A DNA stretch of 64,000 nucleotides from CAYNBT01 sp964396025 (GTDB lineage: Bacteria; Patescibacteriota; WWE3; UBA101185; UBA10185), in assembly GCA_964396025.1 (NCBI GenBank), contig CAYNBT010000003.1:1-64000 (forward strand), in the 5' to 3' direction. The notes under the pieces were generated by a model that did no database searches, had not been told where the DNA came from, and worked only from the letters and a program-made list of their open reading frames with translations. The translations under genes and the position numbers were made by a program. Of this stretch, positions 24,418 to 34,131 are shown piece after piece (the first letter of the stretch is position 1; every line of letters starts with the position of its first letter).

Positions 24418-25614
24418 ATGGCAATAAGATTGTTCAATTCACTTTCCAAACAGTTAGAAGATTTCCGCCCGCAAGACCCAAATAATGTAACTATGTACTT
24501 ATGCGGACCAACCGTTTACGACTATGTAACAATAGGAAACTTTAGAACGTATGCACTTGGCGATTTCTTGTATAGGACCTTGGTACTGAACGATTACAAG
24601 GTGAACTTTGTTATGAACATCACCGATGTTGGTCACCTAACCGGTGATAACTTGGGTGATGCTGATACTGGAGACGATAGACTAGAATCTACCGCCGAGA
24701 AAGAAGGAAGAAGTGCGCGTGACATTGCCGCGTTTTATACACAGGATTTTCTCAAGAATTACGAAAAACTCAATTTGGCAAAACCTAAGAAATTCACCAA
24801 AGCCACCCAATATATTCAACAGCAGATAGAATTGGTAAAAAAACTCGAAATGAAGGGTTTTACGTATGAAATTTCTGACGGCATATATTTTGATACTAGC
24901 AAATTCAAGGAATATGGAGAGCTTTCCGGCTTGACCGCAGAAAACATCCATGAGGGGGCTAGAGTAGAGCCAAACCCTCAAAAAAGAAATCCAACTGATT
25001 TTGCTTTATGGAAATTTTCGCCTAAAGACAAGATTAGATGGCAAGAATGGGATTCACCATGGGGTAGAGGGTTTCCNNNNNNNNNNNNNNNNNNNNNNNN
25101 NNNNNNNNNNNNNNNNNNNNNNNNNNNNNNNNNNNNNNNNNNNNNNNNNNNNNNNNNNNNNNNNNNNNNNNNNNNNAAACTCAACTTTACGTGGGAAGCT
25201 CTTCAAGGCTCTCATGTATCGTTAAAGAAGCTGTATGGGATTATAAGCACCTACAAAGAAGAAAAAGGCGCGTCCATAGCTTCGGAATATTATCAAAGAT
25301 TTAAAGTTGCACTAGACGATGATCTCAATTTTCCCAAAGCCGTATCAATTATGTGGGATTTGGTAAAGAGCACAGTACCTGAATCATCTAAAATTGTGAC
25401 CATACTAAAGTTTGATGAAATATTAGGCCTCAACCTAGCTGATCACGTGGGTTTTGAAGTTCCTACAGAAATTAGAGATCTAGCCAAAGTACGTAATGAG
25501 TATCGAAAGGCGGGAATTTGGGAAAAGGCTGATGTATTGCGTAGACAGATAGAGCAAGCTGGATATTTGGTAGAAGATTTAAAAGATACTTTCAAGATTA
25601 AACGCAAAATATAG
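24418..25614 (+). CDS. cysS: Cysteinyl-tRNA synthetase, interrupted by assembly gap
   Basis: Class I synthetase. The zinc Cys is at 29 (LCGPTVYDY), the HIGH-like motif reads TIGN instead of HIGN (residues 38-41), and the anticodon-side end is intact (EALQGSHVSLKKLYG; LRRQIEQAGYLVEDL). The 100-N gap replaces the region that normally carries the remaining zinc ligands and the KMSKS loop; by comparison with the family about 95-100 residues should stand there, more than 100 nt allows. TAGAAT (24406-24411) ends 6 nt before the ATG. Confidence 0.93.
   Translation: MAIRLFNSLSKQLEDFRPQDPNNVTMYLCGPTVYDYVTIGNFRTYALGDFLYRTLVLNDYKVNFVMNITDVGHLTGDNLGDADTGDDRLESTAEKEGRSARDIAAFYTQDFLKNYEKLNLAKPKKFTKATQYIQQQIELVKKLEMKGFTYEISDGIYFDTSKFKEYGELSGLTAENIHEGARVEPNPQKRNPTDFALWKFSPKDKIRWQEWDSPWGRGFXXXXXXXXXXXXXXXXXXXXXXXXXXXXXXXXXXKLNFTWEALQGSHVSLKKLYGIISTYKEEKGASIASEYYQRFKVALDDDLNFPKAVSIMWDLVKSTVPESSKIVTILKFDEILGLNLADHVGFEVPTEIRDLAKVRNEYRKAGIWEKADVLRRQIEQAGYLVEDLKDTFKIKRKI
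25077..25176. other. Assembly gap of exactly 100 N
   Basis: A run of exactly 100 N, the conventional placeholder for a gap of unknown size between scaffolded contigs. It lies inside cysS; the reading frames on both sides belong to the same gene. Confidence 0.99.
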
Positions 25615-25633
25615 GCATTTACATATTAGGTTT

Positions 25634-27628
25634 TTACTCAACCGAGCTCCACCTTATTGAGGAGTTTCCAAAGTAGTCCTTTAGTTGGAGTAGGTATTTA
25701 GCCCCGTATGTAAATATTTCTGATGCAACATCATCGTTGTTGGTTCCTTGGAGTGTTCGTTTGAACTTAAATGTGTCTGCAGCGTAAACACCCGAAAAAT
25801 TCAATGTGTTAGTCGCTTCTCCTTCGTTAATATCATACGCCGTATCTATAAAACCCTCAGCTATTATTGCGATGTCTATATCGTTCACGCTCTTTGATAT
25901 CTCTACATTGCCATTAACTATATATAAAGCTGTGGACTGGTTATTCAAGGTCATTTCGGTATCTATAGTTAGATTACCATCTACAAACACAATTTGATTA
26001 AAGACATTGTTGTCGTAGTTAGATGGGATAGTATTTGACCTAAGTACATAGTCTCCAGAAACTTCGTACACGCCTGAGCTTGAAACAACACTGCCTGTGA
26101 TTGCAGTTTTGCTTGAAGGTGTTATTCCATAAAAATAGTCATAGTCGTGTGTTGTAATAGGTGTTGAGTTTGTAACCTTCCAGTTTCTTGAGGAGCTGAA
26201 GAAGCTTATGGTGTTTCCCACAGCCTCAATTAAGCTATCGGTGTTATCGTCTGGCGCTTCGGAAAGCATATCTATATTGTGGTTCGACCTGACAAAGCCG
26301 TTTCCAAGAAATGAAATCCAAGGACCGTTTATGCAAAAATCTTTGGAGGCAGAATTGCCTGCCATATCTTCGGCATAAAAACGTACGATTTTACAGATCT
26401 TCCAATTACTGTTACAAAAGTTAGTTTTTGGTGTTAAAAGGTATGCACTATTGACTCCAGGTTGAAAAGGTGGGGATATAAGAATTACCCAGTTGTCGTT
26501 CTGCCATGTGGAACTGCAGCTGGAGATATTGGAATATCTTCCAAACGTAGAGTTATTGTCTGTTTTGTATTGATACTTGTCTGTAAATACAGACAGTCCT
26601 GATGTAGCATCTTCCACGTTGGTATAAACATAAAGCTCGTGGCTTGCCCCAAAGAAACCTCTAAACGCACCGGAATCGTGCCAGTTTCCTGGAGGTGTCA
26701 TATCGCTTTTAAAGGTTACGCAGTTTACTTTTGGGTTAGTACAGGTGTATGCTTCGATGTTTCCGGCGTTGTCCACGCTATAATATTCTACGGTGTGATT
26801 TGCACTATCTGATCCAACGGTAAAGGTTGTACTTGCAGAAGTAGTAGAGGAGTTTATGCTTATTGCATCAGCCCAAATTATTCCGGTACCGTTACCTCCA
26901 ATATCCATGTAAACACCTGTAGCTCCCGCTAGAGACACCGTAAAGTTTAAACTTATTTGTGTCCATCCAGTTGTACCGGTGATTGTTCCGCTTTGCCCAA
27001 TTTGCTGAACAATATCCGGCCCACCCATAGGATCTGGCGCTATAGCATAGATTACAAAGTATGCTGTACCTGTAAGATTTTGTGTTTTTATCCACGCCGA
27101 AGCGGACATGCTGTCATAAGGTTGCGTTACCGCAAAGTTGGTTTTGTTGTTGATTCCATGCCATGTACCGCCCGTGGAAGTAATTCTAGCGGATGCCGTT
27201 TCGAATCCCGACGCAGATTCCCCAACATCTTGCTCATACTGAACAAGTCCATCTAATACACTAGCCTCCCACATGCTAAGGCCTGATGTAGAAGCGTCCG
27301 GTGTCTCAAATGATGGATTTTGCACCAAATTGAGAGAATTACTGAAAGTAACTTTTTGCCATGACCCGCTGTCAATGCGGTAGTTAATCTCTTTGATTCC
27401 GCTCTGTATGTCTGTGGCAGTAAGGTCAAATTGTACCACCGATTTATACCATCCATTAGTACCATCAGGTGATGAAGGTGTTTTGGTTGAGGATGTAACA
27501 GGTGCGGTTGTATCGGCACTTTGTGCATTCGCTTTCGTCGCGCCTATTCTTAGCAGCATCAAAAGAGTAATCAGTATTGAGAACAGGATTATTGAGGGGC
27601 ACAGTCGCTTGGCAGTTTTTGTGAGCAT
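25634..27628 (-). CDS. Large secreted surface protein with Ig-like and carbohydrate-binding-like parts
   Basis: 664 aa. N-terminal signal sequence (hydrophobic ILFSILITLLMLLRIG then ATKANAQS, with a signal-peptidase-like A-x-A). Mature part: DTTAPVTSS...GWYKSVVQFDLTATD with YRIDSGSWQ, a module typical of Ig-like/OmpL47-type repeats; a jelly-roll-like segment (WTQISLNFTV, GIIWADAISI) like carbohydrate-binding domains; a repeat of the Ig part; and a C-terminal beta-helix-like region (GDYVLRSNTI..., NLTIDTEMTLNNQSTALYIVNGNVEI). No sortase motif or C-terminal anchor. TATTAT (TGC before it) lies 7 nt before the ATG. Probably an adhesin or host-contact protein. Confidence 0.75.
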   Translation of the reverse strand: MLTKTAKRLCPSIILFSILITLLMLLRIGATKANAQSADTTAPVTSSTKTPSSPDGTNGWYKSVVQFDLTATDIQSGIKEINYRIDSGSWQKVTFSNSLNLVQNPSFETPDASTSGLSMWEASVLDGLVQYEQDVGESASGFETASARITSTGGTWHGINNKTNFAVTQPYDSMSASAWIKTQNLTGTAYFVIYAIAPDPMGGPDIVQQIGQSGTITGTTGWTQISLNFTVSLAGATGVYMDIGGNGTGIIWADAISINSSTTSASTTFTVGSDSANHTVEYYSVDNAGNIEAYTCTNPKVNCVTFKSDMTPPGNWHDSGAFRGFFGASHELYVYTNVEDATSGLSVFTDKYQYKTDNNSTFGRYSNISSCSSTWQNDNWVILISPPFQPGVNSAYLLTPKTNFCNSNWKICKIVRFYAEDMAGNSASKDFCINGPWISFLGNGFVRSNHNIDMLSEAPDDNTDSLIEAVGNTISFFSSSRNWKVTNSTPITTHDYDYFYGITPSSKTAITGSVVSSSGVYEVSGDYVLRSNTIPSNYDNNVFNQIVFVDGNLTIDTEMTLNNQSTALYIVNGNVEISKSVNDIDIAIIAEGFIDTAYDINEGEATNTLNFSGVYAADTFKFKRTLQGTNNDDVASEIFTYGAKYLLQLKDYFGNSSIRWSSVE

Positions 27629-27701
27629 CCATTAAATAATAGCATTTGCTTTGAAAATCCGCATAGCTAGGTTTTTTCCAATTTCCTGCTAAAATCGCAA
27701 T

Positions 27702-28661
27702 ATGCCAGTTATTGACTATGAAAAAGAGAAAAGAGAAAAATTCTCGCTAATGCTAAGCCAGCTTTTTGGCGTGGATCTGGCTTTAGTTGAGCAAATGTTG
27801 CGTCTGGAAAGAAAAAGCTCTTTTCGCATAAACACGAATAAATGTATGCAAGAAAAACAGAATCCTCAGGAACTACTTAAAAAGCTTTCTGTGGGTGCTA
27901 CGTTTACCGCAATCGATTGGTGCAAAAACGCCTATTTTATTGATTCAGGAAGGGAATTTATTACGAATTCTGCTGAATTCAAAAGCGGGCTTTTGTATGT
28001 TCAGAATGCCTCTAGCTTATTGCCGCCTCTTTTGCTCAATCCTGCTCAAGATGACTACGTTTTGGATATGTGTGCCGCCCCTGGAGGCAAAGCGCTGCAC
28101 ATATGCGAACTAGTTGGCAATAAATTACATATGTACGTTAACGATAAGTCGTGGCAGCGCGTGCTTACACTTAAAGAGCTTATTGAGCTCTATGGGGCAA
28201 ATATTGAGGGGTACTTTCAGCAGCCGGCACAGTTTCTGGATCGTTACACCAATGTGCAATTTGATAAGATTTTATTGGATGCACAATGTAGTGGAGAAGG
28301 TATGATTGATTTTAACAATAGTAGGGCAATGAAATACTGGAATCCCTCAAAGAGCAAAAAATTTGGATTTTTACAAAAGAAAATGTTGCGTACCGCATAC
28401 CGCCTGCTCAAACCCGGTGGCACTATTGTTTATTCAACATGCACATTTACTCCAGAGGAAAATGAAGAAGTTATAGATTTCGCCCTAAAAAACTGTAGTG
28501 ACCTAAAGACGGTTGATATAGCTATTGATCTACAGAATTCTGTGCAGGGAGTTACATCTTGGAAGAATAAAAAATACAATCCGGCGGTTCAGAAGGCGCT
28601 ACGAGTTGTTCCAAGCGCATTTATGGAAGGATTCTTTGTGTGTGTTCTTAGAAAAGGTTAA
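27702..28661 (+). CDS. RsmB/RsmF-type RNA m5C methyltransferase
   Basis: 319 aa, NOL1/NOP2/Sun family. SAM site VLDMCAAPGGKALHI; catalytic motif IV reads LLDAQCSGEGM (usually DAPCSG, so Pro is Gln) and motif VI is VYSTCTFTPEENEE with the nucleophilic cysteine. The N-terminal about 110 residues resemble the PUA-less RsmF-like entry domain (FRINTNK). It should methylate cytosine C5 in rRNA or tRNA. TGC-TAAAAT (27690-27695 for the hexamer) ends 6 nt before the ATG. Convergent with the next gene (4-nt overlap). Confidence 0.9.
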   Translation: MPVIDYEKEKREKFSLMLSQLFGVDLALVEQMLRLERKSSFRINTNKCMQEKQNPQELLKKLSVGATFTAIDWCKNAYFIDSGREFITNSAEFKSGLLYVQNASSLLPPLLLNPAQDDYVLDMCAAPGGKALHICELVGNKLHMYVNDKSWQRVLTLKELIELYGANIEGYFQQPAQFLDRYTNVQFDKILLDAQCSGEGMIDFNNSRAMKYWNPSKSKKFGFLQKKMLRTAYRLLKPGGTIVYSTCTFTPEENEEVIDFALKNCSDLKTVDIAIDLQNSVQGVTSWKNKKYNPAVQKALRVVPSAFMEGFFVCVLRKG

Positions 28662-29302
28662 CTATTAAGCGTATCAAAGGCAGTTTTCATGTTTTTACTT
28701 TCTATTACTATCGTTAATTCTGTGTAGGTAGAGACTATTTCCACCACGTTTATTTTTTTAACGGCAAGTTTATTTAACAAAGCAAATATAATATTTGGCT
28801 GAGAAATATATTCCTCTTTGAATTTAATGTTCACAGCAAGCAGGTTCTCAAGTTCCATCGCAGGCTTAATCCTATTTTTCTTGCATAGGTTTTTTATAAG
28901 CGCTTGTAAGGCATGTGAAGCAATTATGGTGATTTCACCAACACCTTGGGTGACAGTGACGAAATTGGTGTTTGAGGGTTGAATCTGCGCGTACAAATCC
29001 TTTACTACTTTTAGGGCAAGTGTGTTTTTTGGCAAAGTTATTTCAAAAAGAGGCGAAATTAATATTGTGCGCTCAACTTCTACATCAGGATAAATGGAGG
29101 GGATCTTTTCTAAATTTTGAATAATCCTAGATAGGGAAGTTACAATGGTAGCTTTGTTTACCGGCTTGTGTGCTTGAATTTCCACAGTTTTTTTTATCTT
29201 CTTTGCATAGGCAGATATATTGAGCAAACCCTTTTTAGATGCTTCTAGCGCAACAGAATCAGATATTATTATATTTTTTACAACGTCGGCAACTTTGATC
29301 AT
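28658..29302 (-). CDS. ACT-domain protein, aspartokinase-like regulatory region
   Basis: 214 aa. The N-terminal 65 residues (VADVVKNIIISDSVALEASKKGLLNISAYA...VNKATIVTSLSRI) look like a helical DNA- or ligand-binding domain that often precedes ACT domains in archaeal and CPR proteins. Two ACT-like units follow; the last (PNIIFALLNKLAVKKINVVEIVSTYTELTIVIE) is very close to the aspartokinase ACT pattern. No catalytic kinase part exists, so it is a stand-alone regulator. TATAAA on the minus strand ends 6 nt before the ATG. Confidence 0.7.
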   Translation of the reverse strand: MIKVADVVKNIIISDSVALEASKKGLLNISAYAKKIKKTVEIQAHKPVNKATIVTSLSRIIQNLEKIPSIYPDVEVERTILISPLFEITLPKNTLALKVVKDLYAQIQPSNTNFVTVTQGVGEITIIASHALQALIKNLCKKNRIKPAMELENLLAVNIKFKEEYISQPNIIFALLNKLAVKKINVVEIVSTYTELTIVIESKNMKTAFDTLNS

Positions 29303-29409
29303 GTTACATTTATAACATAAATAATGTGTTTGTTACAATTTCGCCAAAAATTTACTTTAAGTTAATTTTCTTTAAGATAATGCAAAACCGCAAAAAAAGG
29401 AGATTGTTT

Positions 29410-29973
29410 ATGATTACTTTACATGGAGATATGCAAGGGCTTGATTTGTGCCTGTTGGCTGAGCGAGTATCCAACTGGATTCACGCAGCGAATCAACAAG
29501 GCGAAAATGTGCTGGATCAGACTTATGAGCGTATTTTTGCGCAGTTGGTTTCTGGTTCTTGTGTGGTGGTTGTGAGCGACTTTGGTTTACCTGCCGGTTT
29601 TTTAACTGGTTATACTTTGGGGACTGACGCCAACGGATATACGTGGGTTGAGGTGGGTTCTGGCATTGTTCCTCCTGAATATCGCGGGCGCGGCTATGGC
29701 AATATGCTTTATAAGGCGATTTGCCAACTTTTTCGGGATTCGGTGCTTGTAGGTACCACAAAAAACCCTATTGCGTTGAAGTGTTCCTTGCAAGCAGGGT
29801 TTAGGGAGGTACTGTTTTCTACCATTCCTCCAGAAATTCGCAAGGGCTTATGCTATGCAGCACCGTGTTTTAGACCAGTGCTTTTCTCACGGCGAGTATG
29901 TTCCGCAGAGAAAGCGCATGGGGGATGTTGTATCGCGCGAGTAAGGTATCCGCATTGGTCGGTTCAGTACTAG
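29410..29973 (+). CDS. GNAT-family N-acetyltransferase
   Basis: 187 aa, ATG at 29410 after AAAAAGGAGA. The acetyl-CoA motif A is IVPPEYRGRGYGNMLYKAI (R/Q-x-x-G-x-G/A form), preceded by the strand WVEVGSGI, and followed by a NPIALKCSLQAGFREV motif B. Substrate unknown. The C-terminal 45 residues (RPVLFSRRVCSAEKAHGG...) do not look like GNAT and are basic and cysteine-rich. The Shine-Dalgarno and G/C-rich codons place it in the accessory class. Confidence 0.85.
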   Translation: MITLHGDMQGLDLCLLAERVSNWIHAANQQGENVLDQTYERIFAQLVSGSCVVVVSDFGLPAGFLTGYTLGTDANGYTWVEVGSGIVPPEYRGRGYGNMLYKAICQLFRDSVLVGTTKNPIALKCSLQAGFREVLFSTIPPEIRKGLCYAAPCFRPVLFSRRVCSAEKAHGGCCIARVRYPHWSVQY

Positions 29974-30051
29974 AGTTTTTTGAATCTGCTTGAGATGATG
30001 GTAGGTATTGGGAGCGATCCTATCATCACTCAAGCAAATAGGTTTATACAT

Positions 30052-31140
30052 ATGATTAGTGAAATTAACTTAACAAATCTTTTTTTTGATTTAGTTCAAA
30101 TAGATAGTCCCACAGGGCATGAAGATGCCGTAGTGGCTTTTATAGAAAAAAAACTTGCCGAAAAGGGAATACAGTACAAAGTGGATTCATACGGTAACAT
30201 AATTGCGTATGTACAAGGAAAATCCAATGAGACTATACTGCTAACTGCACATATGGACACTGTAGAACCTGGTAGGGGCATTTCTCCTTTTATAAATAAT
30301 GGTGTAATTAAAAGCTCCGGAGAAACAATTCTTGGTGCTGACAATAAAGCAGGAGTGGCTGCCATTTTAGAGGCTGTGTTAAGTTTTGAAGATATTCCTG
30401 AAAATTCATTAGAAATTGTCTTTACGAGATCCGAGGAGGTGGGGAATCTTGGTGCCGTAAACCTTGATTACAGACTCTTAAGATCGAAGGTAGGGTTTTC
30501 TTTTGATACCGGTGGGAAAATAGGGAATCTGGTTGTAGCATCGCCTTTTTATTTACGATTCGATTTTAGTATTTTAGGCAAATCTGCGCATGCAGGTAAG
30601 CCTGAAGAAGCCACTAATGTTTTGCCTATATTCTCTGAAGCAATGCAAAAAATTACATTGGGGAAAAATTCCGAAAACACATTATGCAACATTGGAATTG
30701 TACATTCGGGTGATGCTCGCAATACCGTACCAGGTGCCTTATCTTTGCAGGGTGAAGTAAGAAGTTACAGTAAGCCAGAATTGGAAGAAACCTATAATAG
30801 AGTAAAAGAGGTGTTCGAGTCAGCTTGCACATTCCATGAAGCTACCTTGGAACATTCTTTTGAAATCGAAAATCCGGGTTTTACCTTCTCTGATCAAGAT
30901 AATGTTGTACAGTATGGTCAGAAAATCGCGCGGTTGTGCGGAATAGAGCCAAATCTGATAAAGGCAACTGGATGTTATGATGCCAATGTTTTTTACGAAA
31001 AAGGGATTCAGGTTCTGAATTTTAGTAACGGAGGCTATGCAAACCACACGGTTAATGAGGAGATAACTGTCAAAGACCTATATGCTACAGCTTGCTTTGT
31101 CGAGAAAATTCTGCAGGTTGGATACATAAATACCCCATAA
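30052..31140 (+). CDS. M20-family peptidase, PepT-like
   Basis: 362 aa from the ATG at 30052; a TTG at 29980 would add 24 residues not typical for the family. Metal-binding signatures: TAHMDTVEPG (His, Asp), ADNKAGVAA (bridging Asp), TRSEEVGNLGA (catalytic Glu-Glu), FDTGG, and the dimerisation-domain motif GKSAHAGKPEEATN. The last ligand His is in NGGYANHTVNE. Such enzymes trim tripeptides or dipeptides in the cytosol, useful for a scavenging lifestyle. Confidence 0.9.
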   Translation: MISEINLTNLFFDLVQIDSPTGHEDAVVAFIEKKLAEKGIQYKVDSYGNIIAYVQGKSNETILLTAHMDTVEPGRGISPFINNGVIKSSGETILGADNKAGVAAILEAVLSFEDIPENSLEIVFTRSEEVGNLGAVNLDYRLLRSKVGFSFDTGGKIGNLVVASPFYLRFDFSILGKSAHAGKPEEATNVLPIFSEAMQKITLGKNSENTLCNIGIVHSGDARNTVPGALSLQGEVRSYSKPELEETYNRVKEVFESACTFHEATLEHSFEIENPGFTFSDQDNVVQYGQKIARLCGIEPNLIKATGCYDANVFYEKGIQVLNFSNGGYANHTVNEEITVKDLYATACFVEKILQVGYINTP

Positions 31141-31193
31141 AGATTTGGCCATTAAGTCTTTTTACTTTGCTCGATTTGATTTAGAATTTTGCT

Positions 31194-33260
31194 ATGCCTG
31201 CATTCTTGAATAGTGATGAAACATACTCTGGTCCTCAAGAGTTTGTTGTATCTGAAGCAGAGAAAAAACCCCCAGAAATCGACCTGTTTATTAATCATGC
31301 TGAATTTGCTAGTGCAGAAGATGCTGCAGAGCGTCTTTTAACGCAGGACTTTAGCACATTAGCTGTTGAAGCCCCACAAGACATAACTCCCGAACAACTT
31401 GCTGATTTAGGGAATGTGTTAAGAACGTTTCAAAAAGCCAATGACACCTTTTTTTACATGGAAGCTCGCCCCGAACAATACCGCAATACCTTTGCCTATG
31501 ATCAGTGGGATGAAAAAACGTCTGACTTGCAAGATAATATAGGAGAACTTTTGGGATTTGATTTCCGCTCTGCTTTTCGAACAGAAGATGAAGCTTTACA
31601 GGGATTAGCTGGTGTAAGAAATCTTATGGAACATTCGGAATTTGCAGACAAAGCGGCACTAGCCGAAGTAGTTATGCAAGGTGGCTGGTACGCAAAACAG
31701 GCTTGTTTTAGGACATTCGCTAATGTGGCGGAATCTCAACACTTCGAGACTAGATCACATTATGAATCCTTGAAAGATGCTTACAACGAAGTATTGGCAC
31801 TGGCGATACCTTCACTGGTTGAGGAAGAGAATTGGTTGGAAGTAGGTAAACTCTTTGATCATCTGGCTTTTTCTGACTTGCCTGTGGGTACCTTGGCCCC
31901 TGGAGAGTATTCTCAGAGTGGTCGAGAGCTTGCGGCAGGAATTCTGGTAGATGAAGCATACGACCTAGACGCAAGAAAAGGCGTTCTGAAAGAATATGTA
32001 AAGGTTTTTGGTCCAATTCATGCGGTTGATGCAATCTCGCACAAATTTGCCCAGATGAAGCAAGAGGGCAGGAATGCTGAAGACCCTTATGTGCAGGATT
32101 TAGTCCACGCATACGGCTGGTTGCAAGGCGAGGCAGTTTCTAACCCCATGGAAAATCTTGCCGATGTTTATGAAATCTCAGGCTATGCGCAAAATGAGCG
32201 CGCTGAACTTACCAAAATTGAAGCCGCCCATGTGGCGCATTTGGCGGAACTTTATGTCTCCGGAGTTTCGTATAGCAGAGTACATGCTGGATCGCAAAAG
32301 GGGGAGATTATGATCTTAGAAGACGATCCTCTGGAAGATTCTCAAGGAATTGTACGGGAACCCACTTCGGTCAAAATCCTAGAATTGGGAGCCGGTAACG
32401 CCAGAGTCTCTCGTGCGCTTTGGTCTGAAGGTTTTACCAAGTGTGTTGCTGTAGACTTTGATTCTACAAACACTGCAGTAGCAAAGGAACGTGCACCTGA
32501 TCCAGACTTTCCGGTTTTACGTGCAGATTGGCACCATTTGCCGTTCCTAGATGCCAAGCCAAACTATAGCGCCAGCCTCGAGGTAAATGCACGAAAACGT
32601 GCGGGGGAATTTGAGGTGATGTTCACGACAGAACGCTCATTTTTGCACAATAGGACTCCAGTTGAATGGTTAAGTCTGTTTGATGAAACACGCCGCGTGT
32701 CTAGTGACAGAGCATTTCTTGGTTTGGATATTCCGGATACAGAGACTGGCGTGTATGCAGAACGCATCAAAAGTTATGCCCAGAACATGCAGGAGAACTT
32801 GGGGCTTGATCCAGCAGAAATGAACATAATCTTTGACGGGCCTGGGCAAGTGAAATTCAACCGCCTAGCCATATCAGACGAACAGCTGCGAATTTATGCA
32901 AGATTGTTTGGCTATGCTGTTGTTGAAAAAACAGCTGACGAGCGTGAGGATATGACCGATGTTTATTACACGCTGGCAAAGGATCAAAACTTTGTTTTTG
33001 GTGATATTTCCGAGAATGAGCTCAATGACTCTCTGGAAAAGCTAGGAGTTCTCAGCTATCAGACAGACTACAATATGCACATCAAAGCTTGGGGAATGAC
33101 TTTGGGGCAAGCATTGAGGTTTGGTCCTGATAATGCTGCCAGCCTGCATAGCTCGCCATATGTGCAGGCGGAGTTTGAAGCCGGAAGAGGGCCGCTCATT
33201 TGGGCAGACAATAAAGGTGGTAGGGTGAGATTGATGGTAGAGATGCCTTATGGAGCCTAG
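31194..33260 (+). CDS. Large protein with C-terminal SAM methyltransferase domain
   Basis: 688 aa. Residues about 392-530 form a class I methyltransferase: VKILELGAGNARVSRALW (motif I), CVAVDFDSTN (motif II) and VLRADWHHLPF (motif III-like), then TTERSFLHNRTP. The first about 370 residues are helical and unassigned. A C-terminal about 130 residues follow the enzyme part. TAGAAT (31182-31187) ends 6 nt before the ATG. N-terminus MPAF as in the 591-aa gene at 9583. Stop overlaps the convergent TrmB-type regulator by 4 nt. Substrate unknown. Confidence 0.8.
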   Translation: MPAFLNSDETYSGPQEFVVSEAEKKPPEIDLFINHAEFASAEDAAERLLTQDFSTLAVEAPQDITPEQLADLGNVLRTFQKANDTFFYMEARPEQYRNTFAYDQWDEKTSDLQDNIGELLGFDFRSAFRTEDEALQGLAGVRNLMEHSEFADKAALAEVVMQGGWYAKQACFRTFANVAESQHFETRSHYESLKDAYNEVLALAIPSLVEEENWLEVGKLFDHLAFSDLPVGTLAPGEYSQSGRELAAGILVDEAYDLDARKGVLKEYVKVFGPIHAVDAISHKFAQMKQEGRNAEDPYVQDLVHAYGWLQGEAVSNPMENLADVYEISGYAQNERAELTKIEAAHVAHLAELYVSGVSYSRVHAGSQKGEIMILEDDPLEDSQGIVREPTSVKILELGAGNARVSRALWSEGFTKCVAVDFDSTNTAVAKERAPDPDFPVLRADWHHLPFLDAKPNYSASLEVNARKRAGEFEVMFTTERSFLHNRTPVEWLSLFDETRRVSSDRAFLGLDIPDTETGVYAERIKSYAQNMQENLGLDPAEMNIIFDGPGQVKFNRLAISDEQLRIYARLFGYAVVEKTADEREDMTDVYYTLAKDQNFVFGDISENELNDSLEKLGVLSYQTDYNMHIKAWGMTLGQALRFGPDNAASLHSSPYVQAEFEAGRGPLIWADNKGGRVRLMVEMPYGA

Positions 33261-34060
33261 GTCAAAGAACTAATTTCCTCACCACCTACAGGGTTTTGGC
33301 TGTAAAATCCTGCGGCTTCCCACGCCAGAGTAAACATGGCTCGCATGGTTTCGGCTACCAGTTTGTTGTTTATGATTACGCCAAGATAACTTTCGCCACG
33401 CTTAAAGTTGATGAATGCCACTTTGTCTCCGTAAATGTTCATTTCAATGGCTACAGGAAATTTTTTCTTTGGAACTATTCTGGTTTCACGTTTGTATTGT
33501 TCGTTTTTTTGAACATAATCACGCGTTTTGGTATCTTCTGCCACAATCACTTTGGCCCAAATATTCTGCTTTGCCCTTTGAGGACCATAATAGGTGTTGA
33601 GCCACTTGTAGAGTTTAGGTTCGACTTCTGAGGTTTGGAGAATTGCCCAAATTTCAGCGTTTTCTTTGAGTGTGTCTTTGTAAACTTCTTTAATGCCCTC
33701 AATACCGTCAAAGACCTTTACGCCCGGTTTGTTCTCCATAGCGCTAAATGAAGAAACCAGTTGAGGGAGAATTGCTTCAAGCGTGCTGACCTGATTCTTG
33801 GCTTCCTTTAAAGTATCCTCAATATTTTCCATAAGTTTGTAAGGATGTTCCGGCTTGAAATATGTTTTTTTGTTTTTTTTGTAAGTGGAGACAATTCCGC
33901 GTGTTTTTAAATCCTCCAGAATCTTGTAAACCATGCCTCGCTTGTGCGTAGCTTTTTGAGCTATGGTTGAGGCAGGGGAGTCGCCAAACTGTAATAGCAG
34001 ATCGTAGATTTCGGCCTCTCCGGATTTGAGTCCGGATTTTTCCAGCACGTTTTTGTACAT
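33257..34060 (-). CDS. TrmB-family transcriptional regulator
   Basis: 267 aa. N-terminal winged helix (LKSGEAEIYDLLLQFGDSPASTIAQKATHKRGMVYKILEDLKTRGIV), a short coiled coil (about 85-110), and a PLD-like/TrmB effector domain (GVKVFDGIEGIKEVYKDTLKENAEIWAI...). TrmB proteins sense sugars or other small ligands, mostly in archaea but common in CPR. TAAAAT ends 6 nt before the ATG (leaderless). Divergent from the tandem promoters at 34132 and 34222, which it could control; that link is inference. Confidence 0.88.
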   Translation of the reverse strand: MYKNVLEKSGLKSGEAEIYDLLLQFGDSPASTIAQKATHKRGMVYKILEDLKTRGIVSTYKKNKKTYFKPEHPYKLMENIEDTLKEAKNQVSTLEAILPQLVSSFSAMENKPGVKVFDGIEGIKEVYKDTLKENAEIWAILQTSEVEPKLYKWLNTYYGPQRAKQNIWAKVIVAEDTKTRDYVQKNEQYKRETRIVPKKKFPVAIEMNIYGDKVAFINFKRGESYLGVIINNKLVAETMRAMFTLAWEAAGFYSQNPVGGEEISSLT

Positions 34061-34131
34061 ATATAAATTTTAGCTTTAAGTAGAGAAAATACCAGAGGCT
34101 GATGCGGTATAAGTTAAATGTCATGAATGTA

